Part shown: piece after piece, positions 15,735 through 24,460 of the stretch
Position numbering within the stretch: position 1 is the stretch's first letter
Layout: every line of letters starts with the position of its first letter
Source of the DNA: a virus
Strand: one strand, 5' to 3'
DNA: 64,000 bases
Virus record (IMG/VR): IMGVR_UViG_3300036851_000411
Span: 18,134-82,133 of that record
Program-made: the position numbers and the translations under genes
The notes under the pieces: model-generated
Database searches by the model: none
What the model saw: the letters and a program-made list of their open reading frames with translations, nothing else
What the model was told of the DNA's origin: nothing

Positions 15735-16172
15735 ATGGCAACCGAAGGCGGCAACACCCGATCGACGCTCGCAGGCGTGGCCGGCGAGGACCTCAGCGCC
15801 AAGGCCGGCTACATCGCGAAGATGAATTCGAGCGGTGTCTGGGTGCTCGCCAGCACCGGTGAGATGGGCTTTCCGATCATCGTCGGCGCGGCCAGCGGTG
15901 GCGCCATCACGCTCGCGACCCCGGGCTATGTCGCCTGCGTGGTGGCCGGCGCGGCGATCGCCACGCCGTTCACGACGCTCAAGGCCGACTCGGCGGGCAA
16001 GGTGCAGGCCGCCGTCAAGGGCCGCACCGATACGTCCGATGCGGGCGCCGCGGTGGATCCGCTTCTCGGCTCCAACGTGCTCGGTTTCAATCTCACGGCC
16101 GCCGCGGGTGACCTCTCGGTCATCGAGATGCTGGTCTGTCCCGTCGGCGCTGTGCCCACGACTGCCGCCTAA
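15735..16172 (+). CDS. Capsid decoration/cement protein
   Basis: 145 aa, immediately before the major capsid gene. A glycine/alanine-rich beta protein (MATEGGNTRSTLAGVAGEDLS, VWVLASTGEMGFPIIVGAA) with DUF2190-like outline. Such proteins bind the outer face of the expanded capsid. The stop is in the CCTAACG context. Confidence 0.75.
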   Translation: MATEGGNTRSTLAGVAGEDLSAKAGYIAKMNSSGVWVLASTGEMGFPIIVGAASGGAITLATPGYVACVVAGAAIATPFTTLKADSAGKVQAAVKGRTDTSDAGAAVDPLLGSNVLGFNLTAAAGDLSVIEMLVCPVGAVPTTAA

Positions 16173-16234
16173 CGGCGGACGGCGCTCACCCTCCCGACTT
16201 CTTCCATCCCGGTTTCGCTCAGGAGACGCCAGCT

Positions 16235-17233
16235 ATGCCGTTCGCCCCGACCCGCGGTCAGATCCACGTCGACCGCCTGCTGACGAACATCACGATCGGC
16301 TTCTTGCAGGATGCGCGAGCGTTCGTCGCACCGCGCGTCTTCCAGCGCGTTCCTGTCCTCAAGCAGAGCGACCGGTACGCCGTGTATGACCGCGGCTTCT
16401 TCTTCCGGAACCAGATGAAGAAGCGGGCGCCGGGCACCGAAGCGGCACGTGTCCACTACGCGATCGACAACACGCCGACGTACTACGCCGACGTGTGGGC
16501 GCTCGCCAAGGACATCGCTGACCAGGACCGCGCCAACTACGACCAGCCGCTGCTCGGCCCGGACCGTGAGGCGTCGCTGTTCCTCGGTCAGCAGGCGCTC
16601 CTGAACCAGGAGACGGAGTTCGTCACCAACTGGTTCAAGACGGGCGTCTGGACGACCGAATACACCGGCGTCGCGTCGAGCCCGAGTGGCCCGCAGTTCC
16701 TCCAGTGGAACGACGCGGCGTCGAATCCGATCGAGGACATCCGTGCGCGGAAGCGCGCGGCCCGCGAGCTCACCGGGTACGAACTCAACATCCTCACGCT
16801 CGGCCGCGCGGTCTACGACGCGCTGCTCGATCACCCCGACATCATCGACCGCATCAAGTACGGCCAGACGCCTGGCCAGCCGGCGATGGCGAACGAGCAG
16901 ATCCTCGCGCAGCTGTTCGAAGTCGACGAGGTGAATGTCATGAACGGCATTCAGACGACTTCGAACGAAGGCGCGACCAACACGTTCGCCTTCATCGGCG
17001 GCAAGCACGCGATGCTCACGTACCGCCCACCGGCCCCGGGGCTCTTCGTCCCAGCAGCTGGCTACACGTTCGTGTGGACGGGCTACCAGGGCAGCGCGGG
17101 CGAGCTCGGCACGGAAGTCAGCCAGTACCGGATGCCGGAGCTCAAGAGCGACCGCACCGAGATCGAGGCCGCGTACGACCAGAAGCTCGTGTCGGCCGAC
17201 CTCGGCGTGTTCTTCGCCAGCGCCGTCGCGTAA
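16235..17233 (+). CDS. Major capsid protein
   Basis: 332 aa, preceded by CAGGAGACGCC before the ATG. HVDRLLTNITIGF, RVFQRVPVLKQSDRYAVYDRGFFFRNQM, YYADVWALAKDIADQDRANYDQP and LGRAVYDALLDHPDIIDRIKY are typical of HK97-fold capsid proteins of the family without a large delta domain. Position after scaffold and decoration genes supports the call. Confidence 0.9.
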   Translation: MPFAPTRGQIHVDRLLTNITIGFLQDARAFVAPRVFQRVPVLKQSDRYAVYDRGFFFRNQMKKRAPGTEAARVHYAIDNTPTYYADVWALAKDIADQDRANYDQPLLGPDREASLFLGQQALLNQETEFVTNWFKTGVWTTEYTGVASSPSGPQFLQWNDAASNPIEDIRARKRAARELTGYELNILTLGRAVYDALLDHPDIIDRIKYGQTPGQPAMANEQILAQLFEVDEVNVMNGIQTTSNEGATNTFAFIGGKHAMLTYRPPAPGLFVPAAGYTFVWTGYQGSAGELGTEVSQYRMPELKSDRTEIEAAYDQKLVSADLGVFFASAVA

Positions 17234-17240
17234 CGCAAGC

Positions 17241-17948
17241 GTGCGACGCGGCCGGGTCTTCCCGCCTTTCGATCCCGCCGGGCCCTTCGTGGCTCGGCGG
17301 GAAGGCCTCACGCTAGGCGGGACGGCGTACCATGCTGGTGCGGTGGTCGATGTCAGCGGCGTCAATGCACGCCGCGTGCGGCAGCTGTTCGACTGGCGGT
17401 GGATCGCGCATCCGGCGAAAGCCACGACCGACGAGTCGACCGCGACTCAGCCGCCAGTCGGCAGCAGCTCCACCGAGACGCCATCGACCGATGATGGCCG
17501 CTTAGCCCGCGAGGCCGCGGTTGCACTGCTCGCTTACGAGGCGCCGGCCATTCGCCGGATCCTCGCTGAGCATTTCGTGAATCCTGAGCACCTCGCGGGT
17601 GCAAAGCTGATGCTTGGGCTCGCGCGTGATATCGAGGGATCTGAGCGACAGCGCGCCGAAGTCATCGACGCGATCACCGCACAACTCGCCGCGTATGACG
17701 GGAGCGCTGCGATCAGCGGCGACGGCATCGGCGAAGCATTGCCGCCGTTCGAACTCCGACCGACCGAGTTGGGACTGCGGGTCGGGCTCGGAGGTGCTGG
17801 GGACGAGGAGCCTAACGAGGATTCTACAACCCCGCCCAGCGGGGTCAGCGATGACCCCGAGACGAATGCGCCCAGCACGTCCCCGTCTGAGGACGCGTCG
17901 CCGTCCGCGGGGCAGGGCACACCGCGCCCACCGAAGCGGAAGCGCTAG
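17241..17948 (+). CDS. Hypothetical head-tail region protein (235 aa)
   Basis: GTG start 5 nt after the capsid stop. The N-terminus (FVARREGLTLGGTAYHAGAVVDVSG, VNARRVRQLFDWRWI) looks like a small domain that reads the capsid vertex. A helical middle and a low-complexity Ser/Thr/Pro/Glu C-terminal third follow. No family known. Confidence 0.6.
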   Translation: MRRGRVFPPFDPAGPFVARREGLTLGGTAYHAGAVVDVSGVNARRVRQLFDWRWIAHPAKATTDESTATQPPVGSSSTETPSTDDGRLAREAAVALLAYEAPAIRRILAEHFVNPEHLAGAKLMLGLARDIEGSERQRAEVIDAITAQLAAYDGSAAISGDGIGEALPPFELRPTELGLRVGLGGAGDEEPNEDSTTPPSGVSDDPETNAPSTSPSEDASPSAGQGTPRPPKRKR

Positions 17949-17981
17949 CGCCCGCGTCACCCTGCATCCAGGAGTCCGCGC

Positions 17982-18596
17982 GTGGCGTTTACCGTCGAAG
18001 ACGGTTCCGGGTTAGCCAACGCCACCGCGCTTGTTGCCGTGGCGACGGTCGATGCGTTCTGGGCCGACCGCGGTGGCAACGCCACGTGGGATGCGATCGC
18101 CGACATTCCCTCCGGCGCGACCGAGGAGGAACAGAAGCAAGCGGCGATTGTAAAGGCGAGCGACTACGTCCGCTCGCATCCCGGCTATCGCTGGCGCGGA
18201 TCGAAGAAGACGGCCGCGCAGCGCATGCCATGGCCGCGCACCGGGGCGCAGGAACGCGACGGTGCCGAGGCGCTGCCTGACGACGCGGTGCCGTGGCAAG
18301 TCGTTGACGCCGTGTGCGTGCTCGCGCCTCGCGCCGCGGCCGGCGAGAACCTCTTCCCGGATCTCACGCGCGGCGGGCAGATCGCGTCGCAGACGGTTGG
18401 GCCCATCTCGACGAGCTACTTCAAGAATGCGCCGGTCGGGAAGGTCCTCCAGGCGGTCGACGGGCTGGTTGCGCCGCTCCTCCGCCTCGGCCTGAGCGAC
18501 GACCCGATCGACCCGTTCTTCTCGATCCTCTCGGTGCCTGACGTGTTCGTGGAGTCGAACTACTCCAACCTGACCGGTGGAGCGGGTGCTCCGTGA
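17982..18596 (+). CDS. Head-tail adaptor, DnaT-like ssDNA-binding family
   Basis: 204 aa from GTG 17982. MAFTVEDGSGLANATALV, VDAFWADRG, QAAIVKASDYVRSH, RWRGSK and MPWPRTGA are the hallmark blocks of the phage 'DnaT-like' gp6-type adaptor family. Despite the historic name, the location directly after the capsid gene argues for a connector role at the portal. Confidence 0.8.
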   Translation: MAFTVEDGSGLANATALVAVATVDAFWADRGGNATWDAIADIPSGATEEEQKQAAIVKASDYVRSHPGYRWRGSKKTAAQRMPWPRTGAQERDGAEALPDDAVPWQVVDAVCVLAPRAAAGENLFPDLTRGGQIASQTVGPISTSYFKNAPVGKVLQAVDGLVAPLLRLGLSDDPIDPFFSILSVPDVFVESNYSNLTGGAGAP

Positions 18597-18620
18597 GCGG
18601 CGACGTATGAGTAGCGCCGT

Positions 18621-19019
18621 ATGAATTCCGCCGAGATGCGCGAGATGGCGCAGACGAACCTCCGCGAGGCGCTCGAGCTCACGAGCCCGAACCTCACGCT
18701 TACGAAGCGTGCGACGGGCATACTCGCTCCCATCACGGACACGACGACGCCGTCGACGCGCACGCCGACGAGCTACGCGGCGTACGGGGTCGTGTTGCCG
18801 AAGAAGCCACGTCGGTTCGAGCCGGGGAGCACGGCGACTGGCATGGCCGAGCAGGTTCTTATCGCCGCGGCGGAGCTGCCGGACGGGATCGCGCCCGAGC
18901 CGAACGACCTCGTCACGATGAGTGGCGGTCGCCAGATCGTCATCGGCCCAGTCGACACGCTTCGGCCGGACGGCGTCACGCCGGTGCTGTACACCTGCGA
19001 CGCGACAGGAGGGCGTTAG
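18621..19019 (+). CDS. Putative head-closure protein
   Basis: 132 aa, ATG. LPDGIAPEPNDLVTMSGGRQIVIGPVDTLRPDGV is a short beta-rich segment like that of neck/stopper proteins, and position in the row (adaptor, this gene, gp10-like, terminator) fits a head-closure role. Assignment is positional. Confidence 0.6.
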   Translation: MNSAEMREMAQTNLREALELTSPNLTLTKRATGILAPITDTTTPSTRTPTSYAAYGVVLPKKPRRFEPGSTATGMAEQVLIAAAELPDGIAPEPNDLVTMSGGRQIVIGPVDTLRPDGVTPVLYTCDATGGR

Positions 19020-19022
19020 GCG

Positions 19023-19475
19023 ATGGCTGACGACCTCAACGCCTTCATCGAGGAGCTTGCGCGCGCGGGGAGCCAGGTGCTCCACGCGGTCGACCGCATC
19101 GCCAAGGAGGCGACGAACGACCTCGCGCGGGAGATCGTCATCGGCGGCTCGTATTCGCCCGGCACGCCAGTCGCGAGCGGTGCGGCACGCGGGCACTGGG
19201 GCGCGTCGATCGATGGGAACGGTGGACCGCCGCCCTTCCTGCCATCGCACGTCGACCCCGCAGGCGACGCAACGTTAGGCGCGATCCACCAGAGTGTCCT
19301 CGGCGCGCCGCTCTTCGCCGAGGTCGGGCTGACGAACAGCGCGCCCTACATCGAGAACCTGGAGAACGGGCTGTCGGGGCAGGCACCCGAGGGCATGGTG
19401 CGGCTTGCCGTTGCCCAGTGGGAGCCGATCGCCACCGCCGCGGCCGAGCGCGTGATCCGACAGGAGCTGGTCTAG
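19023..19475 (+). CDS. HK97 gp10-like tail completion protein
   Basis: 150 aa. DVDRIAKEATNDLAREIVIGGSYSPGTPVASGAARGHW... gives the 'pGt.vaSG.arghW' block of phage neck proteins, and FAEVGLTNSAPYIENLENGLS matches the gp10-like 'n.apYa..lE.G.s' element. It overlaps the next GTG by one base (TAGTG). Confidence 0.75.
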   Translation: MADDLNAFIEELARAGSQVLHAVDRIAKEATNDLAREIVIGGSYSPGTPVASGAARGHWGASIDGNGGPPPFLPSHVDPAGDATLGAIHQSVLGAPLFAEVGLTNSAPYIENLENGLSGQAPEGMVRLAVAQWEPIATAAAERVIRQELV

Positions 19476-19930
19476 TGCCGCTCTCGACCGATGTCGCGGC
19501 CTTCGAAGGCAAGGTGCGGAGCGCCCTCGTGACCGCGCTGCTCGGGGTGAGTGGCTTCCCCACCAACCCGGCGCATCAGGGCTGGGAAAACCGGCCGTTC
19601 ACGCCGCCGGCGCAGACGACGCACTTCCGCTTCCGCCTGGTGATGGGTGAGCCGACGCAGATGAACATCGGCCGGCAGCCGCGGCTCCTCCGCTACCGCG
19701 GGACGGCGGCCGTCGATCTGTACTTCCCGGCGGGTGACGGCACTGTGCCGGCCTCGACGCTCGGCGGCGCCATCGTGGCCGCGTTCCCGCCCGGGCACGA
19801 GCTCACGTACAGCGACCAGCGCGTGCGGATCACGAAGGCCGTGAAAGAAACCGGGAAGCCCGGCAGCGAGTGGTTCCACGTCCCCGTCACGATCACGTGG
19901 TGGGCCGACGTGCTCGACACGTCCGCCTAA
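19475..19930 (+). CDS. Tail terminator-like protein (DUF4128-like)
   Basis: 151 aa from GTG 19475. FRFRLVMGEPTQMNIGRQPRLLRYRGTAAVDLYFPAGDGT and a C-terminal WFHVPVTITWWAD correspond to the DUF4128/tail-terminator pattern. It caps the tail tube before joining the head. Followed by the tail tube gene. Confidence 0.7.
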   Translation: MPLSTDVAAFEGKVRSALVTALLGVSGFPTNPAHQGWENRPFTPPAQTTHFRFRLVMGEPTQMNIGRQPRLLRYRGTAAVDLYFPAGDGTVPASTLGGAIVAAFPPGHELTYSDQRVRITKAVKETGKPGSEWFHVPVTITWWADVLDTSA

Positions 19931-19989
19931 CGCACCGTTCAACCCGCGTTCTCACCGCGCTCACCGAACACCTAACGAGGGACTGACCC

Positions 19990-21459
19990 ATGGCACAAGC
20001 CACCACCGATCGCGTCCGACTCGCCTACGTCCCCGAGGTGACGTTCAAGACGACGCCCGCGAGCCCGCTCTTCCGGCTCTGGCGCAACAAGTCGCAGGGA
20101 CTGGGTGGGACGCCCAAGTCCGTCGTCTCCGAGGAGATCATCTCCTCGCGCGAGATCGCCGATTTCATCCTCGTCGGCAAGGATGTCGCGGGCGATGTCG
20201 GCGGCGAGCTGATTCACGATGCGTACGAAGAGCAGATGGCCGGCGCGTACGCCAACGCGTGGGTCGGCGGGCCGCGTCGGTGGAATGCCTTCGCCGGGCA
20301 GATCACCGCGGTGTCGAGCTCCCAGTACACGGTCCTCGCGGTCACCGGCGAGGCGTTCGCCGAGGGCATGCTCGTCCGAGCGACCGGATTCACCAACGCC
20401 GGCAACAACCGAATCTTCCGCGCGGCGGCCACGTCGAGTGGCACGGCGGTCGTCGTCTCCGGCGGAACCACCGAAGCCTCACCGCCTGTGACGGCGCGGC
20501 TCCAGGTGATCGGCTTCGCGGGCGCATCGGGCGATGTCACCGCCACGACCACGGGCCTCGCCTCGACGGTGCTGGACCTAACGACGCTCGGACTCACCGT
20601 GGGCCAGTGGTTGTACGCGCCGGGCACCGCCGACGCGTTCGGCACCGCGGCGGGCAACAAGTTCGCGGGGATTCCCGGCGGGTTCCTCCGGATCAGTGCC
20701 ATCGCCGCCGCGGCGATCACGTGTGACATCCGACCGGCGGGGTGGACGACCGACGCCGGTGCGTCGAAGACGATCCACGTCTACGGCGGGAAGTTCCTCA
20801 AGAATGGAACGACACGCACGTCGTTCACGATCGAGCGCGCGTTCCTCGATACCGACGCGGTCACGTATGAGTACTTCACCGGGTCGATCATGGACAAGAT
20901 GTCCGTGAGCGCCAAGCCGCAGGCGATCATGGAGATCGGCTTCTCGGTGCTGTCGGCGGTGCACACGCTGACGGAGACGGAAGCCTCGGGCGCCACCCGC
21001 ACGACGATCTCGAGCGACGACGTGATGAACACGTCGAGCAACGTCGTGGAGCTCATGGAGGGCGGCTCGTCGATTCTGGCCGGGCCGAACTTCGTGCTCG
21101 GGATGGATTTCCAGATCAACAACAACGTCCGTCAGGGCCCGGGCATCGGCACGCTCAACTACGTCGTCGTGAACCTCGGCACGTTCGAGGTCTCAGGGAA
21201 GGTCGAGACCTACTTCGCGAGCAAGGCGTTGCTCGACAAACTGCTCTCGCAGTCGGAGACGCAGCTCATGCAAGCGGTGATCGACGGCGATCACCATGGC
21301 CTGCTGTTCGACTTCCCGAACGTGAAATACGGGTCGGGCTCGCCGGCTGTCCCGGGGCGCAACGAAGACGTGAAGGTCACGCTCGACTTTCGTGCCAAGC
21401 GCGACCCGACGCTGCTCTACACGGCGAGCGTCACCCAGTTCGAATCGATCGGCAGCTAA
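19990..21459 (+). CDS. Major tail tube protein
   Basis: 489 aa, longer than the usual 250-300. The core (RVRLAYVPEVTFKTTPASP, SEEIISSREIADFILVGKDVAGDVGGELIHDAYEEQMAGA, TSFTIERAFLDTD, YFTGSIMDKMSV) matches the phage tail tube family. A central insertion (~residues 110-240) looks like an Ig-like or immunodominant decoration domain. Confidence 0.85.
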   Translation: MAQATTDRVRLAYVPEVTFKTTPASPLFRLWRNKSQGLGGTPKSVVSEEIISSREIADFILVGKDVAGDVGGELIHDAYEEQMAGAYANAWVGGPRRWNAFAGQITAVSSSQYTVLAVTGEAFAEGMLVRATGFTNAGNNRIFRAAATSSGTAVVVSGGTTEASPPVTARLQVIGFAGASGDVTATTTGLASTVLDLTTLGLTVGQWLYAPGTADAFGTAAGNKFAGIPGGFLRISAIAAAAITCDIRPAGWTTDAGASKTIHVYGGKFLKNGTTRTSFTIERAFLDTDAVTYEYFTGSIMDKMSVSAKPQAIMEIGFSVLSAVHTLTETEASGATRTTISSDDVMNTSSNVVELMEGGSSILAGPNFVLGMDFQINNNVRQGPGIGTLNYVVVNLGTFEVSGKVETYFASKALLDKLLSQSETQLMQAVIDGDHHGLLFDFPNVKYGSGSPAVPGRNEDVKVTLDFRAKRDPTLLYTASVTQFESIGS

Positions 21460-21755
21460 TCGGCAGCTCACAGGAGGGTAACCGGAAACTCCATCACCTG
21501 CGCTGCACCAGCACACTCTCATAGATACTGAGCCTGGCGCGGTGGCGTGGGTGCTCTGCAAGACCGGTTACCCGATCCATGCACGTTAGGGCACGTTAGG
21601 GCACGTTAGGAGTCGTTAGGCATGGCCTCGGCGGCGTTCATGCCGTCGTCGGGGAGCGGAGCGGAGGGGGACTCACAGCCCCAAACCGGGCGCGGCTCGC
21701 GAGAGCCGGCATGACGCCCGGGGAGGGGCATCCGCGTTTACCGGAGAGACTCGTT
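21460..21755 (+). other. Intergenic stretch between tail tube and chaperone
   Basis: No supported gene. It holds four consecutive CGTTAGG motifs (21581-21620) and a G/C-rich stretch with GGGGACTCACAGCCCC near 21666-21681, then a clear GGAGAG ribosome-binding site for ATG 21756. Confidence 0.5.
21581..21620 (+). repeat. Tandem 10-bp repeats carrying CGTTAGG
   Basis: GCACGTTAGG three times in direct succession, followed by AGTCGTTAGG. This is the densest cluster of the motif that is over-represented across the window. Confidence 0.8.
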
Positions 21756-22259
21756 ATGGAAGGCGACACATCGAACACCACCGTGAACCCGCTCGCCCGT
21801 CAGGAGATCGCGACCACGCAGCCCGACAACCCGCGCCCAGTGCCGGCGCTCTGGGACCGCTACGCGCAATCGGAAGAGGCGATCGAATCAGGCGCGTGGG
21901 TGGATCTCGGCGACGGCATCCGCGTCAAGGTCCGGTCGGTCCACTCGACGCGCGTGCGGAAGAAGAACGCCGAGACGCTGCGGAAGGACCGGGCGAAGTA
22001 TGCCGCGCGCGGGTTCGTCCTCGATCCGGCCGAGCAGGATGCAAAGGAGATCGCCGACGCCGTCGAGGTGTTGGTCGACTGGGAGGGCGTGACCGATGCG
22101 TTTGGCGAGGTCCTCGTCCCATCGCGCGAGAACAAGGAGGAGATTTTCAAGGCGCTCCCGCCGTTCCGTCGCGATGTGCTTGCGGCGGCGGGGATGGACG
22201 AGACGTACCGGGCCACCGCGCTCGCCGGTATCGCGGGAAACTCACGGCGACCCGCTTAG
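21756..22259 (+). CDS. Tail assembly chaperone (gpG-like)
   Basis: 167 aa from ATG 21756, with GGAGAG 8 nt upstream. The acidic/charged middle (GIRVKVRSVHSTRVRKKNAETLRKDRAKYAARG) and VDWEGVTD...ENKEEIFKALPPFRRDVLAAA are typical of siphovirus tail chaperones. It ends 20 nt before the next gene and carries a GGGAAAC slippery heptamer in the correct phase near its end, giving a longer frameshifted form. Confidence 0.82.
   Translation: MEGDTSNTTVNPLARQEIATTQPDNPRPVPALWDRYAQSEEAIESGAWVDLGDGIRVKVRSVHSTRVRKKNAETLRKDRAKYAARGFVLDPAEQDAKEIADAVEVLVDWEGVTDAFGEVLVPSRENKEEIFKALPPFRRDVLAAAGMDETYRATALAGIAGNSRRPA
22235..22241 (+). promoter_or_regulatory. Programmed -1 frameshift site
   Basis: GGGAAAC read in phase as G GGA AAC, the X XXY YYZ form, 18 nt before the gpG-like stop. 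Frame -1 is open from well upstream to 22648. Slippage would yield a ~297-residue G-GT type fusion. The position just before the tape measure block is the classical one. Confidence 0.82.
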
Positions 22260-22279
22260 CGCTCTTTCGCTACGGCGGG

Positions 22280-22648
22280 ATGGCGAGCGCGCTCGAGATC
22301 GCCGAGCGTGCGCTGCGAAAGGGTCTGGCCATTCCGGAAGGTGTGGAAGCGGTACTCTCGATTCCGGAGCCGCTGCAGCCCTACTGGGACGCGTGGGACG
22401 TGCTCCACGCGGGGCGCCACTACGCGGCGGGTATGGCGGGTGCGCTGCCCATGGGGCTCGCGGTGAGTGAAATGCTGGCGTACGCGCACGCGTTCGGCTT
22501 CGCGGAGAGTGACGAGGATCTCGCGGAATTCTTCGACTATATGCGCGCGCAGGACAGCGGATTCTTCCAGGCGTTCTCGGAGCTCCACGGCGCGCCCGGG
22601 TCGGATGGTGGGCACGCGCAGAAACGACTCGGATCGCCGGAAGGGTAG
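22280..22648 (+). CDS. Tail chaperone extension (gpT-like, made by -1 frameshift)
   Basis: 122 aa if started at ATG 22280, but the frame continues upstream into the gpG-like gene, so it is most likely the C-terminal part of the frameshift product. PYWDAWDVLHAGRHYAAGMAGALPMGLAVSEMLAYAHAFG is the W-rich region typical of gpT-like extensions that recruit the tail tube and tape measure. Confidence 0.75.
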   Translation: MASALEIAERALRKGLAIPEGVEAVLSIPEPLQPYWDAWDVLHAGRHYAAGMAGALPMGLAVSEMLAYAHAFGFAESDEDLAEFFDYMRAQDSGFFQAFSELHGAPGSDGGHAQKRLGSPEG

Positions 22649-22793
22649 TGCCGGAGTGAGCAAGTCTGGCGAAAGGGTCCGCCGTTAAGCGGGCCACCCT
22701 GATCCAGGTACTACGCGCTCCGGTGCATCCGGCCGCTTGCGCAACCGCGCGGGCGGCGCCAGCCTTCCCGGGAAGCTCATCCGGGAGCGATGT

Positions 22794-23180
22794 ATGTGGG
22801 CATGGTTGGCGATCTTCGCGGGCGGGGTGCTCGCGGGCTATTTCGTCTGGCGCTTTACGACACGGAGCGGGAAAGCCCATAGCGCGCGACTCCTCGAGCG
22901 ATCACAGCGCGCCGTCGGTTCCCTCCAGGACATCCGAGTTACTCAGGAACTGCGTCGGCGCGCACTGGAGAACGAGGCGCTCACGCGTAATGCTGGCGAG
23001 TCGCTCATCTGCCCGAAATGCGGATCCGAATCGGTCGGCGTCGGACGCCGCGGGTTCAGTGCCGGGAAGGCCGCTTTAGGCGCCCTGACCGCGGGTGGCG
23101 TGCTGTTAGGCGCCGTGGGCGCGGGGAAGGTCGAGAACGCGTGCGGCCACTGCGGTCACCGGTGGAGCCCATCCAGCTGA
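22794..23180 (+). CDS. Small membrane-anchored zinc-ribbon protein
   Basis: 128 aa from ATG 22794. An N-terminal membrane helix (WLAIFAGGVLAGYFVW) is followed by CPKCGSESVG, a hydrophobic Gly-rich helix (AALGALTAGGVLLGAVGAGK) and CGHCGHRW. Widespread cell proteins have this layout. It starts a cargo cassette between the chaperone and tape measure. Confidence 0.65.
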   Translation: MWAWLAIFAGGVLAGYFVWRFTTRSGKAHSARLLERSQRAVGSLQDIRVTQELRRRALENEALTRNAGESLICPKCGSESVGVGRRGFSAGKAALGALTAGGVLLGAVGAGKVENACGHCGHRWSPSS

Positions 23181-23237
23181 GAGACAGTCGGTTCGCCGGG
23201 TAAGTTTGCACTGTCGTACCGCGCGCCGTAGGATTGT

Positions 23238-23705
23238 GTGTCTCTCACATTCAAACGGGACCGACGACCTGTGAACGTGACATTTGCCCATCTGTGCGAC
23301 TACGCGACAGTTTCGCGAGAGGGAAAGTTAAGCATGATGGGCATTTTTGACCGGATTGGGGTTCAGTCCCTTCCGGCCATGCACCCGCTCTTTTATCTGG
23401 CGTTCGAACTGGAGCTATTCCCGGCCGAGTTGGGCCGGCCATTCAAGCTTGCGATTCGACTTGCCGATGCTGATGGGGGGAAGGTCCTCGAGACCGAAGC
23501 TGACGCAAAGATAGAGGGGCAGGCCAAGCCCGGTGATATGGTTCGCAGTCCGCAAGTGATTGCCTTCGCCGGACTTCCATTCCGGAAGGCCGGTCGGTAC
23601 AGCGTCGATATCTTTCTCAACGGCGACCGCAAGTCAGGCGCGACATTCGAGGTCATCGCTGGCGCTACCCAAGCCGACGTTTCACCGCCCGACTTACCGA
23701 AGTGA
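23238..23705 (+). CDS. DUF6941-like protein
   Basis: 155 aa from GTG 23238 (GTG 23271 would better fit the family, whose members begin at the first strand). NVTFAHLCDYATVSREGKLSMMGIFDRIGV and FELELFPAELGRPFKLAIRLADADGGKVLE match the recalled DUF6941 pattern, a domain of unknown function in bacterial chromosomes. Its codons are less GC-rich than its neighbours', suggesting a separate origin. Confidence 0.65.
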   Translation: MSLTFKRDRRPVNVTFAHLCDYATVSREGKLSMMGIFDRIGVQSLPAMHPLFYLAFELELFPAELGRPFKLAIRLADADGGKVLETEADAKIEGQAKPGDMVRSPQVIAFAGLPFRKAGRYSVDIFLNGDRKSGATFEVIAGATQADVSPPDLPK

Positions 23706-23968
23706 GCCGTTACGCGTCTGCTATCAATACGCTGACGGCGTGGCAATCCGATCCAGCCGGAGCTACGACGGAGGCGGTGCGGCAACTCCTTCACGATATC
23801 GGGTATACAGAGGAGACGGCTGCCGATTACCGGACCGTTCTGTTGTTCTACCGGAAGGGATGGTGTCGTTGGACGCTCGTTGCGGGAACGCCTTTCGTTC
23901 CGGTGGGCTATTTGCAAGAGATTGCGAGCACGATGATTCCAATTCTTTCAGCTGAGAGTGATACATGA
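23702..23968 (+). CDS. Hypothetical protein (88 aa) paired with HicB-like gene
   Basis: GTG overlaps the previous TGA and the stop overlaps the next ATG. A compact alpha/beta protein with several Trp (ADYRTVLLFYRKGWCRWTLVAG). It does not look like HicA. Possibly a new partner of the HicB-like neighbour; unassigned. Confidence 0.5.
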   Translation: MSRYASAINTLTAWQSDPAGATTEAVRQLLHDIGYTEETAADYRTVLLFYRKGWCRWTLVAGTPFVPVGYLQEIASTMIPILSAESDT

Positions 23969-24333
23969 CTACCTCCGGCATCCTTGGGGCGGCTCAACAG
24001 CCGATCATACCGGGCATGTTTGTACTCGGGGGATACAGGGTGGAAACGCGCGATGACGCGTATCCCGATGGAACGGGGTGCGTGGTGGCAAAGCATCCGG
24101 ACCTACCGGGTTGCGTTGGCTACGGGGCTGATCATTCGGAAGCCCTCCAATCGCTTGAGGCAGCGCGGTGCGCCTACATCACCAGTTTGCGCACACACGG
24201 GGAAGAAGTCCCCGCATCGCTGATCCTTTCAATTTCGGGTTCCGCGCATTGGCAGCTTACTGCGGCGCCGATGTGGACCAAGACCACGGTTAACCCGACG
24301 CTAGGGGCTCAGCCCGCGCTGCAGACCGCGTAG
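23965..24333 (+). CDS. HicB-like antitoxin-fold protein
   Basis: 122 aa. VVAKHPDLPGCVGYGADHSEALQSLEAARCAYITSLRTHGEEVP has the HicB partial RNase H-like signature (PdLPGC...G.t..EAl......a). No C-terminal DNA-binding domain is evident; the C-terminus is Thr/Ala-rich. Coupled to the preceding small gene by a 4-nt overlap. Confidence 0.65.
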   Translation: MTTSGILGAAQQPIIPGMFVLGGYRVETRDDAYPDGTGCVVAKHPDLPGCVGYGADHSEALQSLEAARCAYITSLRTHGEEVPASLILSISGSAHWQLTAAPMWTKTTVNPTLGAQPALQTA

Positions 24334-24351
24334 CAGCTGTCCCACGAAGGT

Positions 24352-24390
24352 GCGGCGGCGTCCCGAGCGGGGCGCCGCCGCTCGTTGTTT
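24352..24390 (+). terminator. Rho-independent terminator before tape measure unit
   Basis: Perfect 9-bp stem GCGGCGGCG/CGCCGCCGC with loop TCCCGAGCGGGG, followed by TCGTTGTTT. It closes the cargo cassette 22 nt before the next phage promoter. Confidence 0.7.
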
Positions 24391-24402
24391 CCATCTCGGG
24401 CG

Positions 24403-24430
24403 TTGAGTATATGTGATAATCGCATAGATT
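24403..24430 (+). promoter_or_regulatory. Phage regulon site 4, upstream of tape measure
   Basis: TTGAGT at 24403-24408, a 1-nt gap, then TATGTGATAATCGCATA at 24410-24426, identical to site 3. TAGATT lies 16 nt after the -35-like box. Placed after the terminator, it drives the tape measure and tail-tip genes. Confidence 0.78.
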
Positions 24431-24460
24431 CCCCGGCATGCCTCGGCCGGAGCGCGCGCC

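Noticed and set aside
16169-17425. 418-residue minus-strand open frame across the capsid gene
   Set aside because: Exact shadow of the well-supported major capsid protein.
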